The notes below the pieces were generated by a model that was given only the letters and a program-made list of their open reading frames with translations, did no database searches and was not told where the DNA came from. From Metaphire vulgaris (taxonomy: Eukaryota > Annelida > Clitellata > Crassiclitellata > Megascolecidae): a stretch of 64,000 bases of DNA. Positions 1 to 11,845 of this stretch are shown one piece after another. The stretch covers positions 13,813,445 through 13,877,444 of the forward strand of contig CM030852.1 in the NCBI GenBank assembly GCA_018105865.1, in the 5' to 3' direction. The translations under genes were made by a program, and so were the position numbers. Numbering within the stretch: the stretch's first letter is position 1; each line of letters begins with the position of its first letter.

Positions 1-160
1 AGAGGTTGGTTCTGTGGCAGAGTAATTGATGATTTCTTTTTCGTATCATCGATCAATGTTAAAGTCTCTTCGCCAAAACAGTCGAAGGAAGGCGACACAA
101 ATATTCGCTCTCCCACGTTCCTCGGTTCAGGGCATTCGGTGCATTACCTCCTCTCAGTTA

Positions 161-240
161 ATCATTCATTCATTCCTTCATTCATTCATTCCTTACTTCC
201 TTGTGTCCTTGCTTCCTCTTTGCTTGCTTCCTTTCTTTCT
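161..240 (+). repeat. CATT/CTTC pyrimidine-rich simple repeat
   Basis: The tract reads as imperfect CATT units that drift into CTTC/CTTG units. The open frames across it are low-complexity Ser/His/Phe/Leu strings and are not coding. Confidence 0.7.
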
Positions 241-253
241 GAATCATTTTGGG

Positions 254-426
254 CAGTGTTTTATCCAGGCCTGTTAGAGGGAGATTCCCCCCCCAAGCCT
301 CAACATCCCCCAAATCTCAGCACTTACACAAATTTTGCATTAAACTCTGTCTTCTCCCCTCCAGCCAAGTCAATTCCCCCCCAAGGCCTCAATCTCCCCA
401 AGGCCTGAAGTCCGGATAAAACACTG
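254..426. mobile_element. hAT-type MITE, CAGTGTTT family (divergent member)
   Basis: The element starts CAGTGTTTTATCC and ends with its exact reverse complement, giving 13-bp inverted termini. The flanking octamers are ATTTTGGG and ATGGTGGG, which match at 6 of 8 positions, as expected of an old 8-bp target duplication. The interior is C-rich and repeats a CCCCAAGGCCT-like block. The termini resemble those of the elements at 23314-23623 and 30123-30337. There is no coding capacity. The hAT assignment rests on the CAG..CTG ends and the 8-bp duplication. Confidence 0.6.
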
Positions 427-529
427 ATGGTGGGTTGAATTAGGTTTTTAAAATGGACCCATGTCCATGTCTGCGTGAGCACATTTGTACCTAAACGGCG
501 TTCCATACTAAGACGTCCATTGTCCAAAC

Positions 530-557
530 CAGCAGCAGCAGCAGCAGCAGCAGCAGC
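530..557 (+). repeat. (CAG)n microsatellite
   Basis: Nine or so consecutive CAG triplets with no convincing gene around them. From here to 1600 I see only single-copy-looking sequence: a GA/CT-rich patch at 1165-1270, no recognisable coding frame and no RNA gene. Confidence 0.8.
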
Positions 558-1600
558 TGGTTTATGATCTGTGATGACTGCTTTCTTCAATAAAATACCA
601 TTCGTTTCCGCTGCTTCTGTATGGTCTTATGCTATTGCCTAACGATTTTGCATAACTACTTAAACACGCCGACATTTTCTAGGTCAATTTATCCATAGAA
701 TTTAAATCGTCACTAGAAAGAGTCTACTGCGTTTGACAGTGAAGCCAGTTTTCCGCCATTTTGTCAAGTGTGTTCACGTTGCCGTAAAACTCCTAAAAGA
801 AACCGGATATCTAATACAGTCGGGGGTATAAATAAAGTCATTTGTTTTAGTAGGAGCTGGGACTTGTGTTAGAAGCCTTACGGTAACTGCCTGTGAGTCT
901 TGTTTCTGGTTCCTTGACTCTTATTCTCGTTTCGCTTTATTTAGAATACCAGGTTGCAGCCTCGTTCTGGTTTTCACTGCCCTCGAGTTCAGTTTCTCTT
1001 GAATACTATTTTGAACATCAAGTTTTTCCCACTGGTTTTCCACGACGTTTTTGGCTGCCGTCTTAGCCAAGAATTCTATATGCACGAGCCTTCTGCGATT
1101 ATTTCTTCATACAGAGGCGCACAATAAGTCTGGTATGGTCACGTGACGTCTTTACGATTAAGGAAGATTGAGAGAGAGAGAGAATCAATTTTTCTCTTCC
1201 TCCTCTTCTTGTTCTTGTTCTTTTCTTCTTTTCCTCCTTCTTTCTCTCCTTTTTCCTTTTTCCAACCTCTTCTGTCGTTGTGGTTATCGTTTACTCCGCC
1301 TTCCACCGGGGATTGTGGGGATGGGATGGTGGGGAGGGGGTATCGTCGGGATTTTCCATCCAGCGATCCGGTTGAAGTTAGCGACAGACGATCCGGTGCA
1401 TGGACTCGGACCTCGAGTCCTTGACGGATTAGGATTTGGGCGAGTGAGGGAAGGAATGAGGGTGAAGGGGTGGGATTACTCCTCAAGACCGGGCGTTTGA
1501 TCCTTGGAGTTGTTTTCGTCAATTACATTAATGTATTTTACTGTATACATGCTTGTATTCGTGTGCATTGGGTCGGTTGAATCAAACAGATTCGCTGCAT
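558..1600. other. No gene seen; GA/CT-rich patch
   Basis: Frames on both strands between 1139 and 1522 are Arg/Lys/Ser-rich or Phe/Ser-rich. They come from the GA/CT composition and have no domain-like pattern. I see no clear splice sites, tRNA boxes or terminal repeats. Confidence 0.4.
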
Positions 1601-1603
1601 ATG

Positions 1604-2272
1604 TACGCTGTGTCCGCAAAAAGCAAACCCCTAAACATATCGCAATAAACACCTAGAATTGATTTTAATTTCTAAAGCGCTTTCAAAAGATGCACCGAAG
1701 TAGCTCCTTATTCTCCTCAAATGAAGAGCTATCTTAAACACTATTGAAAACTGCTAAACACAACACATATTTCTCTTTATATTACATTGTATATTATGTT
1801 ATATTATTTTATATTATATTTAAATGAAGATTGAAGATAATTTATTTCAAACTCAAACTCAAAGTACATATACATATGCAGAATTAGTACAACTAAATAA
1901 GTAACATAATATGACCCTAATTTACAATGTAACAATGTAACACATAATATGAGAGTTCATTGATAACATAGTAAATGAGTTCATCAGATCAATATAATAT
2001 TAAATATTAGCTAAAGATATATGAATAACAGCATAATAAACAATTAATAAGTGAAATTTCGATTGAAAACTATAAACTCATTAGGTATAAGATTAATTAT
2101 AATGTTGAATTTGTTACAATGTAATAAAAACAATAGAAATAATAGAAGGTCAATCAAATAAGTATAGTAGGTAAGAAAATGGTAAAAAATACTTTTTTAT
2201 ATGATTTATTTGCACATATACACTGTGTCTGTGGAAAAGAAAACCCCTAAACATATCGCAATAAATAACTAG
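1604..2272 (+). repeat. AT-rich block bracketed by two similar ~55-bp direct repeats
   Basis: A segment at 1604-1655 recurs at 2217-2272. Both contain ACCCCTAAACATATCGCAAT and a preceding CTGTGTC(C/T)G motif. The roughly 560 bp between them is very AT-rich with no credible coding frame. The pair may be two copies of one element end or the direct repeats of a larger element; I cannot assign a family. Confidence 0.5.
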
Positions 2273-2641
2273 ATTCTGCACCGATTTGGACAAAATTTTA
2301 AACACACGGAGAAACATATATTTGCGTCATTTGCGCAAAATTTCATTACACTTCGTTTACTCGTTTGAGCGGTCTGTAACTTTTGCCGTCAGCTGATTAC
2401 AGATTACAGTTTTCTGCATATTTTTGGCTGACGCAATTTTCTACGTCATTCATAAACAGACAAAATGTTTTAAAATGAAGAGTTGAAGACCAAATTCAAT
2501 TTAATTTGTTATTAGAAATGAACTGAGGTCTGGGAAAATAGAAATAAATGACATTGGTTTTCTTTTCATAATAATTATCAAAGGGTTACCTTTTTCTGAA
2601 CACAGAGTATATACAGATTGTGCGTGCTTGCGAGAAAGAGT

Positions 2642-2644
<3 letters not shown>

Positions 2645-2689
<45 letters not shown>

Positions 2690-2793
2690 GACAGACAGAT
2701 AGAAAGAGAGAGAGAAACCGTTTTCTTCAGACAAGACAAGAAGACAAAGAAGAGAACAGGGACGTATAGCGACGGGGCGTGTATCGATATATA

Positions 2794-2832
<39 letters not shown>

Positions 2833-2900
2833 AGGTACTCCCCAGCAAAAAAAATCAGCATAGATTATATATAATATTATATATATATATATATATACAA
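2645..2900 (+). repeat. (AG)n, GACA and (TA)n microsatellite cluster
   Basis: A pure AG tract at 2645-2684 passes into GACA/GAGA units. After a short unique spacer come TA tracts at about 2797-2830 and 2878-2897. The open frames here (Arg-Glu, Ser-Leu, Ile-Tyr strings) are artefacts. Confidence 0.9.
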
Positions 2901-3024
2901 CATATATAATATATAAAAATGTACTTATTCACAGCTTGGGACAGAAACAACCGCAGTAAAATGCAATTAGGCCGAATATTAATATTGTCATGCTTTTTCC
3001 AAAATAAGGTCAACGTCGAAATGT

Positions 3025-5167
3025 TTAACGCAAGAATAAAATGCAGATTTGACTGTCCTGACTGTAAAAATTCTTGAAAGTAGCGATTAATTGGTCCTCA
3101 TCGCTGTCGTAAAAATACGAATTTGACCAAAATGACAAAACTGCTTCGTCGGGACCTTTTCTATTTGCCAGTCTCACAATTGCTGCACGAGGATCATCGG
3201 AAGCTGAGGGAGCAAAACACCAAGTTTCATTAGAAACGTTGTTACATTGAAAGAAATAAACGAATGCGTCAACTCTGTTTGATATAAACTGATCCACCAA
3301 ACTGTCGTCAGAGGCGCTGTATACTGATGCTAAATGCTTGGTGATTTTGATCCTGTTCTCAATCGTTAGTCTGAATAAATGAAAATCATTTCCCTTTTCT
3401 GGTGGGTAACTCGTAATGAAGAACGAGAAGCGTTTTATTTTCGATGTCGCATTTTTATATTCAGTTGTTCCGTTCACATTGGGACTTGATTCTACTTTGA
3501 AGTCATTCATCTCACTCAGGTGCAAATCAACTCTGATGGTACCATTTCCATCATTCAAACGAGGATCATAGTACAAGAGCGCAAACCAATATTCACCAAA
3601 TCTTGTATGAAGTGTGTATTCAATCGTCTTTATGAATGATATTTTGCGAATGAGTGTTCCATTGACATTGCACACATAGAGAAGATTGTAAATAGGCCTT
3701 TTATTAGCACGTGTCCGTCATTTGTGAGTGACATAAAATCTAGGGCTAAAGCTATTTCTGAGGGACATGAGAACTTCCTCAACAAATGATCTTCCCATCT
3801 CATCTGCCAGATTCCTGTTGATGCGCCAAGAATGAAAATGCTCTCTGTTTTCTGGTTCCATACCATTGCATCTTGATAGCATCTGCAGTGTTTATTATGA
3901 AGAGAAGGTTAAACGGATGTCTGTCTTCAAAAACGCGAAAATGAAATATTTCGGAAAAAGAACCATCTTCATTCTCGTCCCAATATCTACATAGGGCCAC
4001 GATGAATTGATCAAATTTAGCAAATGAAATGACTTCGATATGGACTAACATCAATAATCGTCATAAGTTGAAAATTACCTGAAAGATACCGAAACATTTT
4101 CACGCCAAATAAATAATGTGTCATGTTACCATAGAATTTTTAGGTGTTTATAACGGCAATATTTATGAATCAAAATTGCCAGAGCAATAATATTGACTCT
4201 GGAAAAATTGCCATAATTCTTCAATATTTGTTCCAATATTGCAAAATCACCGTGTAAAAAAAGTAAAGTCCTTCCCGAGCACTCAAGGCTAGCCTCAAGG
4301 CTCATAGGGCGGCGCTGATCTCCGTTACCAAGGCCCTCAACCAGGCGACTGGTTCAAGGCTACATGATACGGGGCCAGTGTTCTCATGCAACGCGCCTGT
4401 TTACTTCGCGGATTAATCCGCTACTCATTTGCCATCGCCATCTGGCGAAAGAAGGCTGAGTCGACCTTAGGGCTCCCGCGGGAGTTGAACCCGCGACCTT
4501 CTGCTCCATTGTCCAACGCTGTTACCACTCTACTAACTACTACTAACTTCCCGCCCCCAAAAAGCACCGTGTACTTGTTGCAAAAGTATTAGACTAAGAT
4601 TTAAAAGCGCTATAGAAATTTAGATATTATTCAGATTTAACGAGGGTGCGCGTACAAAAGGTACAACTGCTATACTTGTAACACATCTCGGCGCCAAGAA
4701 AGCTCCCGAGTCTTTTTTCACAGACTTTCAGCACTGAAAATAGCCAAGCGGCAACTGCAGCTATTCCACTCGCAGATGTACTTTGGAGTGGATATATGAG
4801 ATTTTATGTCTGTCAAACAAGATTTCAATCTGATAGTAAATTACTTAATTATCAGATGGTCAAGAAACAGTCATTAGGCCATTGGACAATTAGGTGTCGT
4901 TTGTCCTTCAAGGCATGTTATTAAGATATCCTTGTTCAAGGCGAACATCGAATATAAAGTTGTCAGTGATAGCCATTACTGTGGCTTCAAATGCATAATT
5001 TTGCGACTACTTTGTATTCGTATTTTGCTTTGTCTTGACTTACTTTTCTCCACTGATATCACTTCATGTTCTGTTTCGGTGACGTTATCGTAATAGAACG
5101 AAGCAAGCGATCGATTTAAATCAACGACCAACAGAAGAATCATCGCTCGAACGAAAAAAGACGACAT
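3025..5167 (-). pseudogene. Decayed copy 1 of the two-exon secreted-protein family
   Basis: This is a paralogue of the intact gene at 24363-25936, in the same orientation. Exon 1 (5167-5044) still encodes a signal-peptide-like start, MSSFFVRAMILLLVVDLN, and keeps the donor GTAAGT. Exon 2 starts at 4078 after a TCTTTCAG acceptor and ends at a stop at 3025. Exon 2 is open only in pieces of different frame. There is a one-base insertion near 4040 (CCATATCGAAG against CCATATGAAG in copy 2). An indel near 3870 follows the segment reading LLFIINT. A one-base deletion lies near 3685, between the blocks read as DGHVLIKGLF and NGTLIRK. The final 216 codons are open and keep several NGT/NVS sequons. 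The intron is enlarged to 965 bp, partly by a SINE. Three frame breaks make it very unlikely to be functional. Confidence 0.82.
4257..4564 (-). mobile_element. tRNA-derived SINE in the intron of pseudogene copy 1
   Basis: Read on the minus strand, the right end is tRNA-like. An A-box-like stretch (TAGTAGAGTGGTAA) lies near 4522-4535, and a B box GGTTCAACTCC is complementary to 4481-4491. The body runs leftward and ends in a T-rich tail (GGACTTTACTTTTTTT). A perfect 9-bp target duplication, CACCGTGTA, flanks it at 4248-4256 and 4565-4573. The length is 308 bp. The introns of the two paralogues lack it. The pol III promoter boxes and long duplication are typical of a SINE mobilised by a LINE. 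Confidence 0.85.
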
Positions 5168-6097
5168 TTCGACTGAAAAGCGATTTAACTGAATTTTCAA
5201 CTGTTGCTTAGTCAAGATCTCACTCAGTCGCCGTTTCACGAATCTAATACGCAAACTTATCCTGCCCCGATATTTATTTAAGAAGTTAGGCTGAACGCTT
5301 CTGGTGTTGGGTTCGTTCTTTTCAAGCATCTTATGTCTATTACAACATAATATAGAACGTCAAAGATTCTCCGATAGAAAGGATGCATTGTAGTGTCATA
5401 GGAAGCGAAACATTAAAGGCTATAAAGATGGCGTCCGCCTTCGATTACTGTGCCCTGTGGCATGCAGATGACTGGGGATGCATGAGAACATTTTGTCCTA
5501 AGCGTTTAAAATCTTTACATTGAGTGAATATTTTCATGCCAACCAATTTTCTGGTAAGTTCAAAAGTTCAAAAAATCTACTGAAACATGCAAATGAGGTT
5601 TTTTTGCTTGTCAGCTTTTCCGCGAAGGTTAATTAAAATTTAGTGGACAAAACACTAACAATGACCTCTTTTTCTCTCTTCTTTTTATACTTCACTTTGC
5701 ATGAAATTGCATCCCACCACCAGCTTCCTCTAATTTGTTTTCATCCCCCCCACCAAGAATTTCTGGAAACGCCAATGCCCTGCAGCTAACTGAACCAGTG
5801 TCATCTAACTGGTCGTTGGACATTAAATTTTGATCAAAGGCCTTGTAATATCCATTGAAATTTTATAATTCAAGAGCATCTCTTTAATCCTAAAAACAAT
5901 GTATGTGTCTGTTATGGAAATTGGCAAAGACACAGTTCCTGTTTTGTCATGGGTGGTCTGGACCTCTATTTTGCTATTGCGGTCATAGCCTTTGATACAA
6001 GAAACCATGCATTTGAAATTTACACACACACACACACACGCACGCACACACACATACAGCAGCAGAACAGCAATGCCCTGATGTCTGTAAGTGACAA
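5168..6097. other. 5' flank of copy 1, shared with copies 2 and 3
   Basis: No gene is seen here. Segments such as ATGGAAATTGGCAAAGACA (near 5917) and ACCATGCATTTGAAAT, followed by a CA tract (about 6021-6052), recur at 23150-23310 and 26396-26560. The duplicated unit therefore includes roughly 0.7-1 kb upstream of exon 1. Position 5413-5416 (TTAA) is the empty site for an insertion present in copy 3. Confidence 0.7.
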
Positions 6098-6617
6098 TCT
6101 ATCATATTAAAATCGTTATCTGTATGTCTGTTACACGTTCTGATTGGTTGACTATTGCTAGACAGACCGTTTAGTCACGATGCGTTGGTGGGCGAGCGTT
6201 GACTATTGGTAGACGGTTTAGACCGTTTTAGTCCTTACGTCGCGATGCGTTGGTGGACGATGTTCGAAGACGACGTTGCTATTGGTAACAATTGTTCGTA
6301 GAATCGTAGTTTAACACGGTCGGCTGGGCGTGCGACGACGTTGCTATTGGTAACAATTGTTCGCAGCCTCAGGTAGTTGTGCAATTTTAACGTACATTTT
6401 AACGTACACAAAAAAATACGTGTACAGCGTCACACATGGCCACAGTTGCGTGATTTTAACGTACATATTATTACGTGGCGCAGAGCTTGGCTAGGTGGCG
6501 ATCATTGAAATGTTGTTCAGCATGAATTCAATGATTGGGTATTAATGGTATTGGATTAGTATTATCCTGCACTGCGAGCGAAGAAGCGAGCGCGAGCGAA
6601 GCGAGCCTCTTTTCTAA
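6098..6617 (+). mobile_element. Helitron-like insertion (TC..CTAA) at an A/T site
   Basis: The 520-bp segment starts TCTATCATATTAAAATC and ends TTTTCTAA, and sits exactly between A and T. In the paralogous flank at 23664-23680 the same surroundings (GGTGACA-A/T-GTGTAATTATAA) are uninterrupted, so this is a real insertion with no target duplication, as Helitrons make. It contains two copies of a ~28-bp block with GACGTTGCTATTGGTAACAA, several ATTGG(T) motifs and a GCGAGCGAAGCGAGC run near the 3' end. A classic GC-rich 3' hairpin is not evident, so the family call is tentative. Confidence 0.6.
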
Positions 6618-6643
6618 TGAACTTATTATAATCATAATGCAAA

Positions 6644-6839
6644 CAGGGGCGTAGCCAGGAATTTGATTTGGGGGTATAATGTGATTTGGGGCATAAGCCT
6701 TTAAAAACTTTGAAAATCTAAAAAACGCATTAAAATTTTAAGGTAGTCTGATTTTTTGAGGGTGGGGGTGGAGTGGGGGTTGGGTGGGGGTGGGGTGGGG
6801 TACATATACCGATATACCCCACCCCGTCGCTACGCCCTG
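6644..6839 (+). mobile_element. hAT-type MITE, CAGGGGCGTAGCC family
   Basis: It starts CAGGGGCGTAGCCAGG and ends GTCGCTACGCCCTG. The flanking octamers are AATGCAAA and AAGGCAAG (6 of 8 match). The paralogous site at 23683-23690 has a single AAGGCAAG in matching context, which supports insertion with an 8-bp duplication. The left 110 bp closely match the element at 17503-17644. The interior is G-rich with GGGGTGGGGT repeats and is non-coding. Confidence 0.75.
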
Positions 6840-7170
6840 AAGGCAAGTGAACTTTTGACTGCTAGAAACGCTCTTCCTCTTCTCCAGGGACCTTATTGCT
6901 AATCTCGGAGCCACAGAACGATTACAGGGAACAAAAAAATACAAGATTCGACCGTAGGCCTACAGGCTATTACAGGTATTTTACTTCTGATGATAAAATA
7001 CATAAAATACACCAACGGCAACATTTCGTACGTTAAAATACGTTGCCTTAAAGTAGCCGTTTACCCCGTTTTAACCCCGTTGCAACCACTAAGATTTATA
7101 GATAAGCTTAACACTCAACGTATTTTTACATGTACGTAGAATACTCGTATTTTTATTACGCACGGTCTTA

Positions 7171-7293
7171 TCTTGACAGAGAGACAGAAACAGACAGAGA
7201 CAGAGGCAGACTGAGACAGACAGACTGAGAGACAGAGAGAGAGAATCAGAGAGAGACAGAAAGACAGAGGCAGACAGACAGACAGACAGTGAG
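7171..7293 (+). repeat. GACAGA/GAGA simple repeat
   Basis: Mixed GACA and GAGA units with no unique interior. The Cys/Leu/Ser-rich frames on the minus strand are products of the repeat. Confidence 0.85.
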
Positions 7294-8153
7294 GTAGGAA
7301 GAGCATGGGGAGGGGGAGCATGGGGAGGGGGAGAAACAGGTTTCGCACAATGGTCCATTAATAAATTCCTTAGGTCGACGTGCTTAGCAATAAACACATG
7401 ATATGGAAATAATGTTATTTTCATATCTATATATTACGTTGGTCGATGATTTATCGACTGAATATAATAAGCGAAAGACTGTTTATTGGTTTCAATGCAT
7501 CAGTGTATATACAGTCCACTGCCGTGTCTTGGTTATCGAAAAAGCAGCAGGAGATTGGCCCACGCCCATCTCAAAACTGTCTACCTCCAGCGGCGAATGG
7601 GGCAGCTAAACCCCCACATTTTAAACTTCTGGGATGGGAAATTATTCCATTGAGGCACTGGGAGGGGGCAGCGAAATGCTCTAGCAGTCTAGCTCATGAT
7701 GAAAAATCCCGCTGTTCCATTGATGTGATTTGCGATTTTTTCTTCAAAATTCGGTTTTTTTAAAGGTTCATCGAACGACTAATCAAATCTACAAGTGATG
7801 TCTTAATTTATCTAGCGCACGAGTGTTCTTTGACTCGATATCGATAGGCCTAGCTTATCACGTGGGCCTAAAGGGATTTTTAGACTTATTAAGAGCTGTA
7901 GGCCTAGTTTTAGGCTTAACAGTCGAATCAGACACGGGTTCGTAGCTTCAAAAGTGCTAAGAAACTGCTATAAAACGAATGAGATTCGAATAATCGAAAA
8001 AGTAAAACAAATAGAAAATATTATTCGTTACAAAATTTTGCTGCATCAAAGCAGAAGAGTATTTCAATTTTTCAACCGTAGGCCTACTGAAATATTTATA
8101 AATAAGTAGCCTACTCAGCAAGAATAATTATATAATAATTGATATGCAAAAGT

Positions 8154-8154
<1 letters not shown>
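7294..8154. other. No gene seen
   Basis: The sequence looks unique and modestly AT-rich. A 105-codon frame at 7446-7763 has no domain pattern or splice context and crosses CCCAC/GGGAGG-rich, element-like sequence, so I do not call it. Confidence 0.4.
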
Positions 8155-8186
<32 letters not shown>

Positions 8187-8200
8187 ATGAGGATGATGAT

Positions 8201-8248
<48 letters not shown>

Positions 8249-8263
8249 TAATAATAATAATAA
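8155..8263 (+). repeat. (GAT)n then (TAA)n microsatellite
   Basis: GAT triplets (8155-8184) give way, after a short interruption, to TAA triplets (8204-8263). The tract ends about 50 bp before a tRNA-like SINE head. Confidence 0.9.
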
Positions 8264-8310
8264 TTTCTGATTATAATACATGCCGTAAATGACAGACTTG
8301 ATAGAAGAAG

Positions 8311-8384
8311 GGGGGAATATGGCCGAGTGGGTTACGTGCTGGAGCGTCAGGCTGACGGAGCGGGTTCAAGCCCCGTTAGTGCCC
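8311..8384 (+). mobile_element. tRNA-like SINE head
   Basis: An A box TGGCCGAGTGG (8320-8330) and a B box GGTTCAAGCCC (8363-8373) lie at tRNA-like spacing, and GCGGG/CCCGT can form the T stem. The acceptor stem pairs only partly (about 5 of 7), so it is a tRNA-derived SINE head or tRNA pseudogene and not a working tRNA. The 3' boundary of the SINE is not clear. Confidence 0.6.
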
Positions 8385-8462
8385 CTAGTGGCTTCACACA
8401 GGCAGTATAATGCCTCCTAAGCCACTTTAAATCATGCTAAGTCATGCTAAGTTAAGTACTTA

Positions 8463-8772
8463 CAATGGGTGTTCCAGGATTTCTTGGTTGGGGGAGATGA
8501 AATGAATTCATAGGAAGTTGGTGGGGGGATGAAAAGAGAGGGGAAAAGGTCAATAAACTTTGCCGAAAAACAAAAAGGCTGACGAGCAAAAAGGCAATTT
8601 TCTCCGAATTTTTCTAGACTTTTCCCAAAAAATGGTTGACAAGCAAAAAAGTTCGTCACCCCGGTTTTTGCCCGTCGTTTTACTTGACTTTTACTCAAAA
8701 ATAGTTTGAGAAGCAAAAAATGTCCGGTGGGGGATGCATCCCCACTCATCCCCCCAAGTGGAACAGCCACTG
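8463..8772. mobile_element. hAT-type MITE with CAATGGGTGTTCCA / CAGTGGCTGTTCCA ends
   Basis: The left end CAATGGGTGTTCCAGG and the reverse complement of the right end, CAGTGGCTGTTCCACT, match at 12 of the first 14 positions. The flanking octamers AGTACTTA and CTTACTTA match at 6 of 8. The interior has three copies of an A(A/C)(A/G)AGCAAAAA-like motif that also occurs at about 19730, 20515 and (reversed) 26755 and 26975, so it belongs to a wider dispersed repeat. Non-coding. Confidence 0.55.
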
Positions 8773-9016
8773 CTTACTTAGGCCTACAACGAAATCATTT
8801 TCCATTATCCAAGTGTATCTAGCGGCGAGTGAAGTCAAGGGTCCAATGCAAAATCTGTACGAGACAACGCATTAGCATTGCCCTGGCACCTAGCGATTAG
8901 CAACGTAACTAACTATTCAGCCGCTGCACTCGCCAGGTGGCGCTACCTCACTTAGGCGTTCTAGGTTCGGCGTCTCTAAATTACTCTAATGTATAAAAAA
9001 CCAAAAGGTAGAAGAG

Positions 9017-9167
9017 CAGTGGCGGCTCCAGGATTTGGCATGTGGGGAGGGGGGCGTTGGGGTGGCAACTTCTAATCATGGGGACCAACCATTTGTTGAT
9101 AGGCATATAGTAGTAAGTATGTGGGGTCCCAACAGGGGCCCACTGGGGGAGGGGGGGCAGGCATTGC
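9017..9167 (+). mobile_element. hAT-type MITE, CAGTGGCGGCTCC family, 3' truncated
   Basis: It starts CAGTGGCGGCTCCAGGATTT and matches the complete members through GGCAACTTCTAATCATGGGG, TTGTTGATAGG and GGGTCCCAACAGGGG. The right terminus is missing and no target duplication can be seen. Non-coding. Confidence 0.75.
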
Positions 9168-9239
9168 AGAAGAAGGATGCAGGTTAGCATAAGGGACCGA
9201 CTGAAGTGAATAGTCTCGTGTCTAACTATTGCCGCCATA

Positions 9240-9787
9240 CAGGATGATCGTAAATAAGTAAGTAAATTCTCGTAAATTCATATAGCGCTTTAAAAATTAA
9301 GTGGTACAATTAGTAACTGCTTATTCTTATGAAATTAGAACATTATGATTATGAATGTCGGTTACTGGCTCCGGGGTTTTGGTTTTAGCGTCCAATGGGA
9401 AGATTTGCTGATTTGGGTCATATTCCAGATAGGCATTTGAGAACCAATGCTTAGAAGGGATAACAAAAGAATTGTTAAATATTTTTTCAATTGTTTCCTT
9501 AGGTTCAATAGGTTCCTTTAATAAGACAAAGGATTTTGACCAGAATGAAACTTTGCCCTTGCTATAAATAGTCTATAGAGTGGATCAGTGGGGTGAAATG
9601 AAGGGGGTTTGGGGTGGGGGTTACAAATGGCACAGTGGCCTAGTTGCTTAGGCCTAGATATGAAATTCCAATTACATAAAAAATCTTATATTCAAATGTC
9701 AATCTTAATAAGACCATCAAAGAATATACAAAATTCTATTCATGCACGCAAGCACTGGTTATATACATCGAGAATCAATATACAAAT
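9240..9787. other. No gene seen
   Basis: Unique-looking AT-rich sequence. A reversed copy of the AAGCGCTATAT-type retroelement tail motif lies near 9278-9290. There is no coding frame worth calling. Confidence 0.4.
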
Positions 9788-10960
<1,173 letters not shown>

Positions 10961-11033
10961 ACATTTATGTAGAGAGAAAACATTGTATATAATAGGCATA
11001 TATATTTCGTTTTCTCTCTACGTGTATAAATGT
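10961..11033. repeat. Inverted repeat (hairpin) of ~21-25 bp arms
   Basis: The left arm ACATTTATGTAGAGAGAAAAC (10961-10981) is matched by the reverse complement at 11009-11033, which has four extra bases (ACAC) after ACATTTAT. The loop is about 27 nt. A (TA)n tract follows at 11058-11108. The function is unknown; it could be the remnant of a foldback element. Confidence 0.6.
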
Positions 11034-11073
11034 ACATTTATATATAATACAAGTTAATATATATATATATAGG

Positions 11074-11111
<38 letters not shown>

Positions 11112-11394
11112 TAATGTATGTATATAAATTATTATATATTCTTCTTTATCTTCAATCATCTATGATAACGATGAGTTTGATACGAGATGACTCCAGGTCT
11201 TCCTGTCTCTTGCCATGTGTTGTTGCTTCTTCTAATTTCAGATTTTATTTCTGAGGGAAATTCTGACATACCCTTTTATATCATCTGTAAAGGGAATAGT
11301 TTTAGCAAACTGTATAGGATTAATTTACAAAAGAATCTAAAGACACGCTTATTTAATATCGCATGATGATGCATAATGTTTGATGATATCAAAA

Positions 11395-11700
<306 letters not shown>

Positions 11701-11845
11701 TGGATCGACGCTTTCAAACAGCACTGAATGCAGCAATGCATTGGTCTTTCCCGAAGCGAGTGCATTGATCGGTGGCAGAGGAGGCTTCTGGTCGGCCAGA
11801 AACAGTCAACAACGGCATAAACCAGGCAGGCAGATGAATTCAGCG

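Noticed and set aside
1139..1522. A 127-codon minus frame as a gene
   Set aside because: It is Lys/Glu/Arg- and Ser-rich because of the CT-rich tract, and shows no domain, splice site or start context.
8311..8384. A functional tRNA gene
   Set aside because: The A and B boxes are good but the acceptor stem pairs only partly and the anticodon arm is not convincing. The same applies to the tRNA-like parts at about 4480-4540 and 15012-15083, which have SINE bodies and tails.
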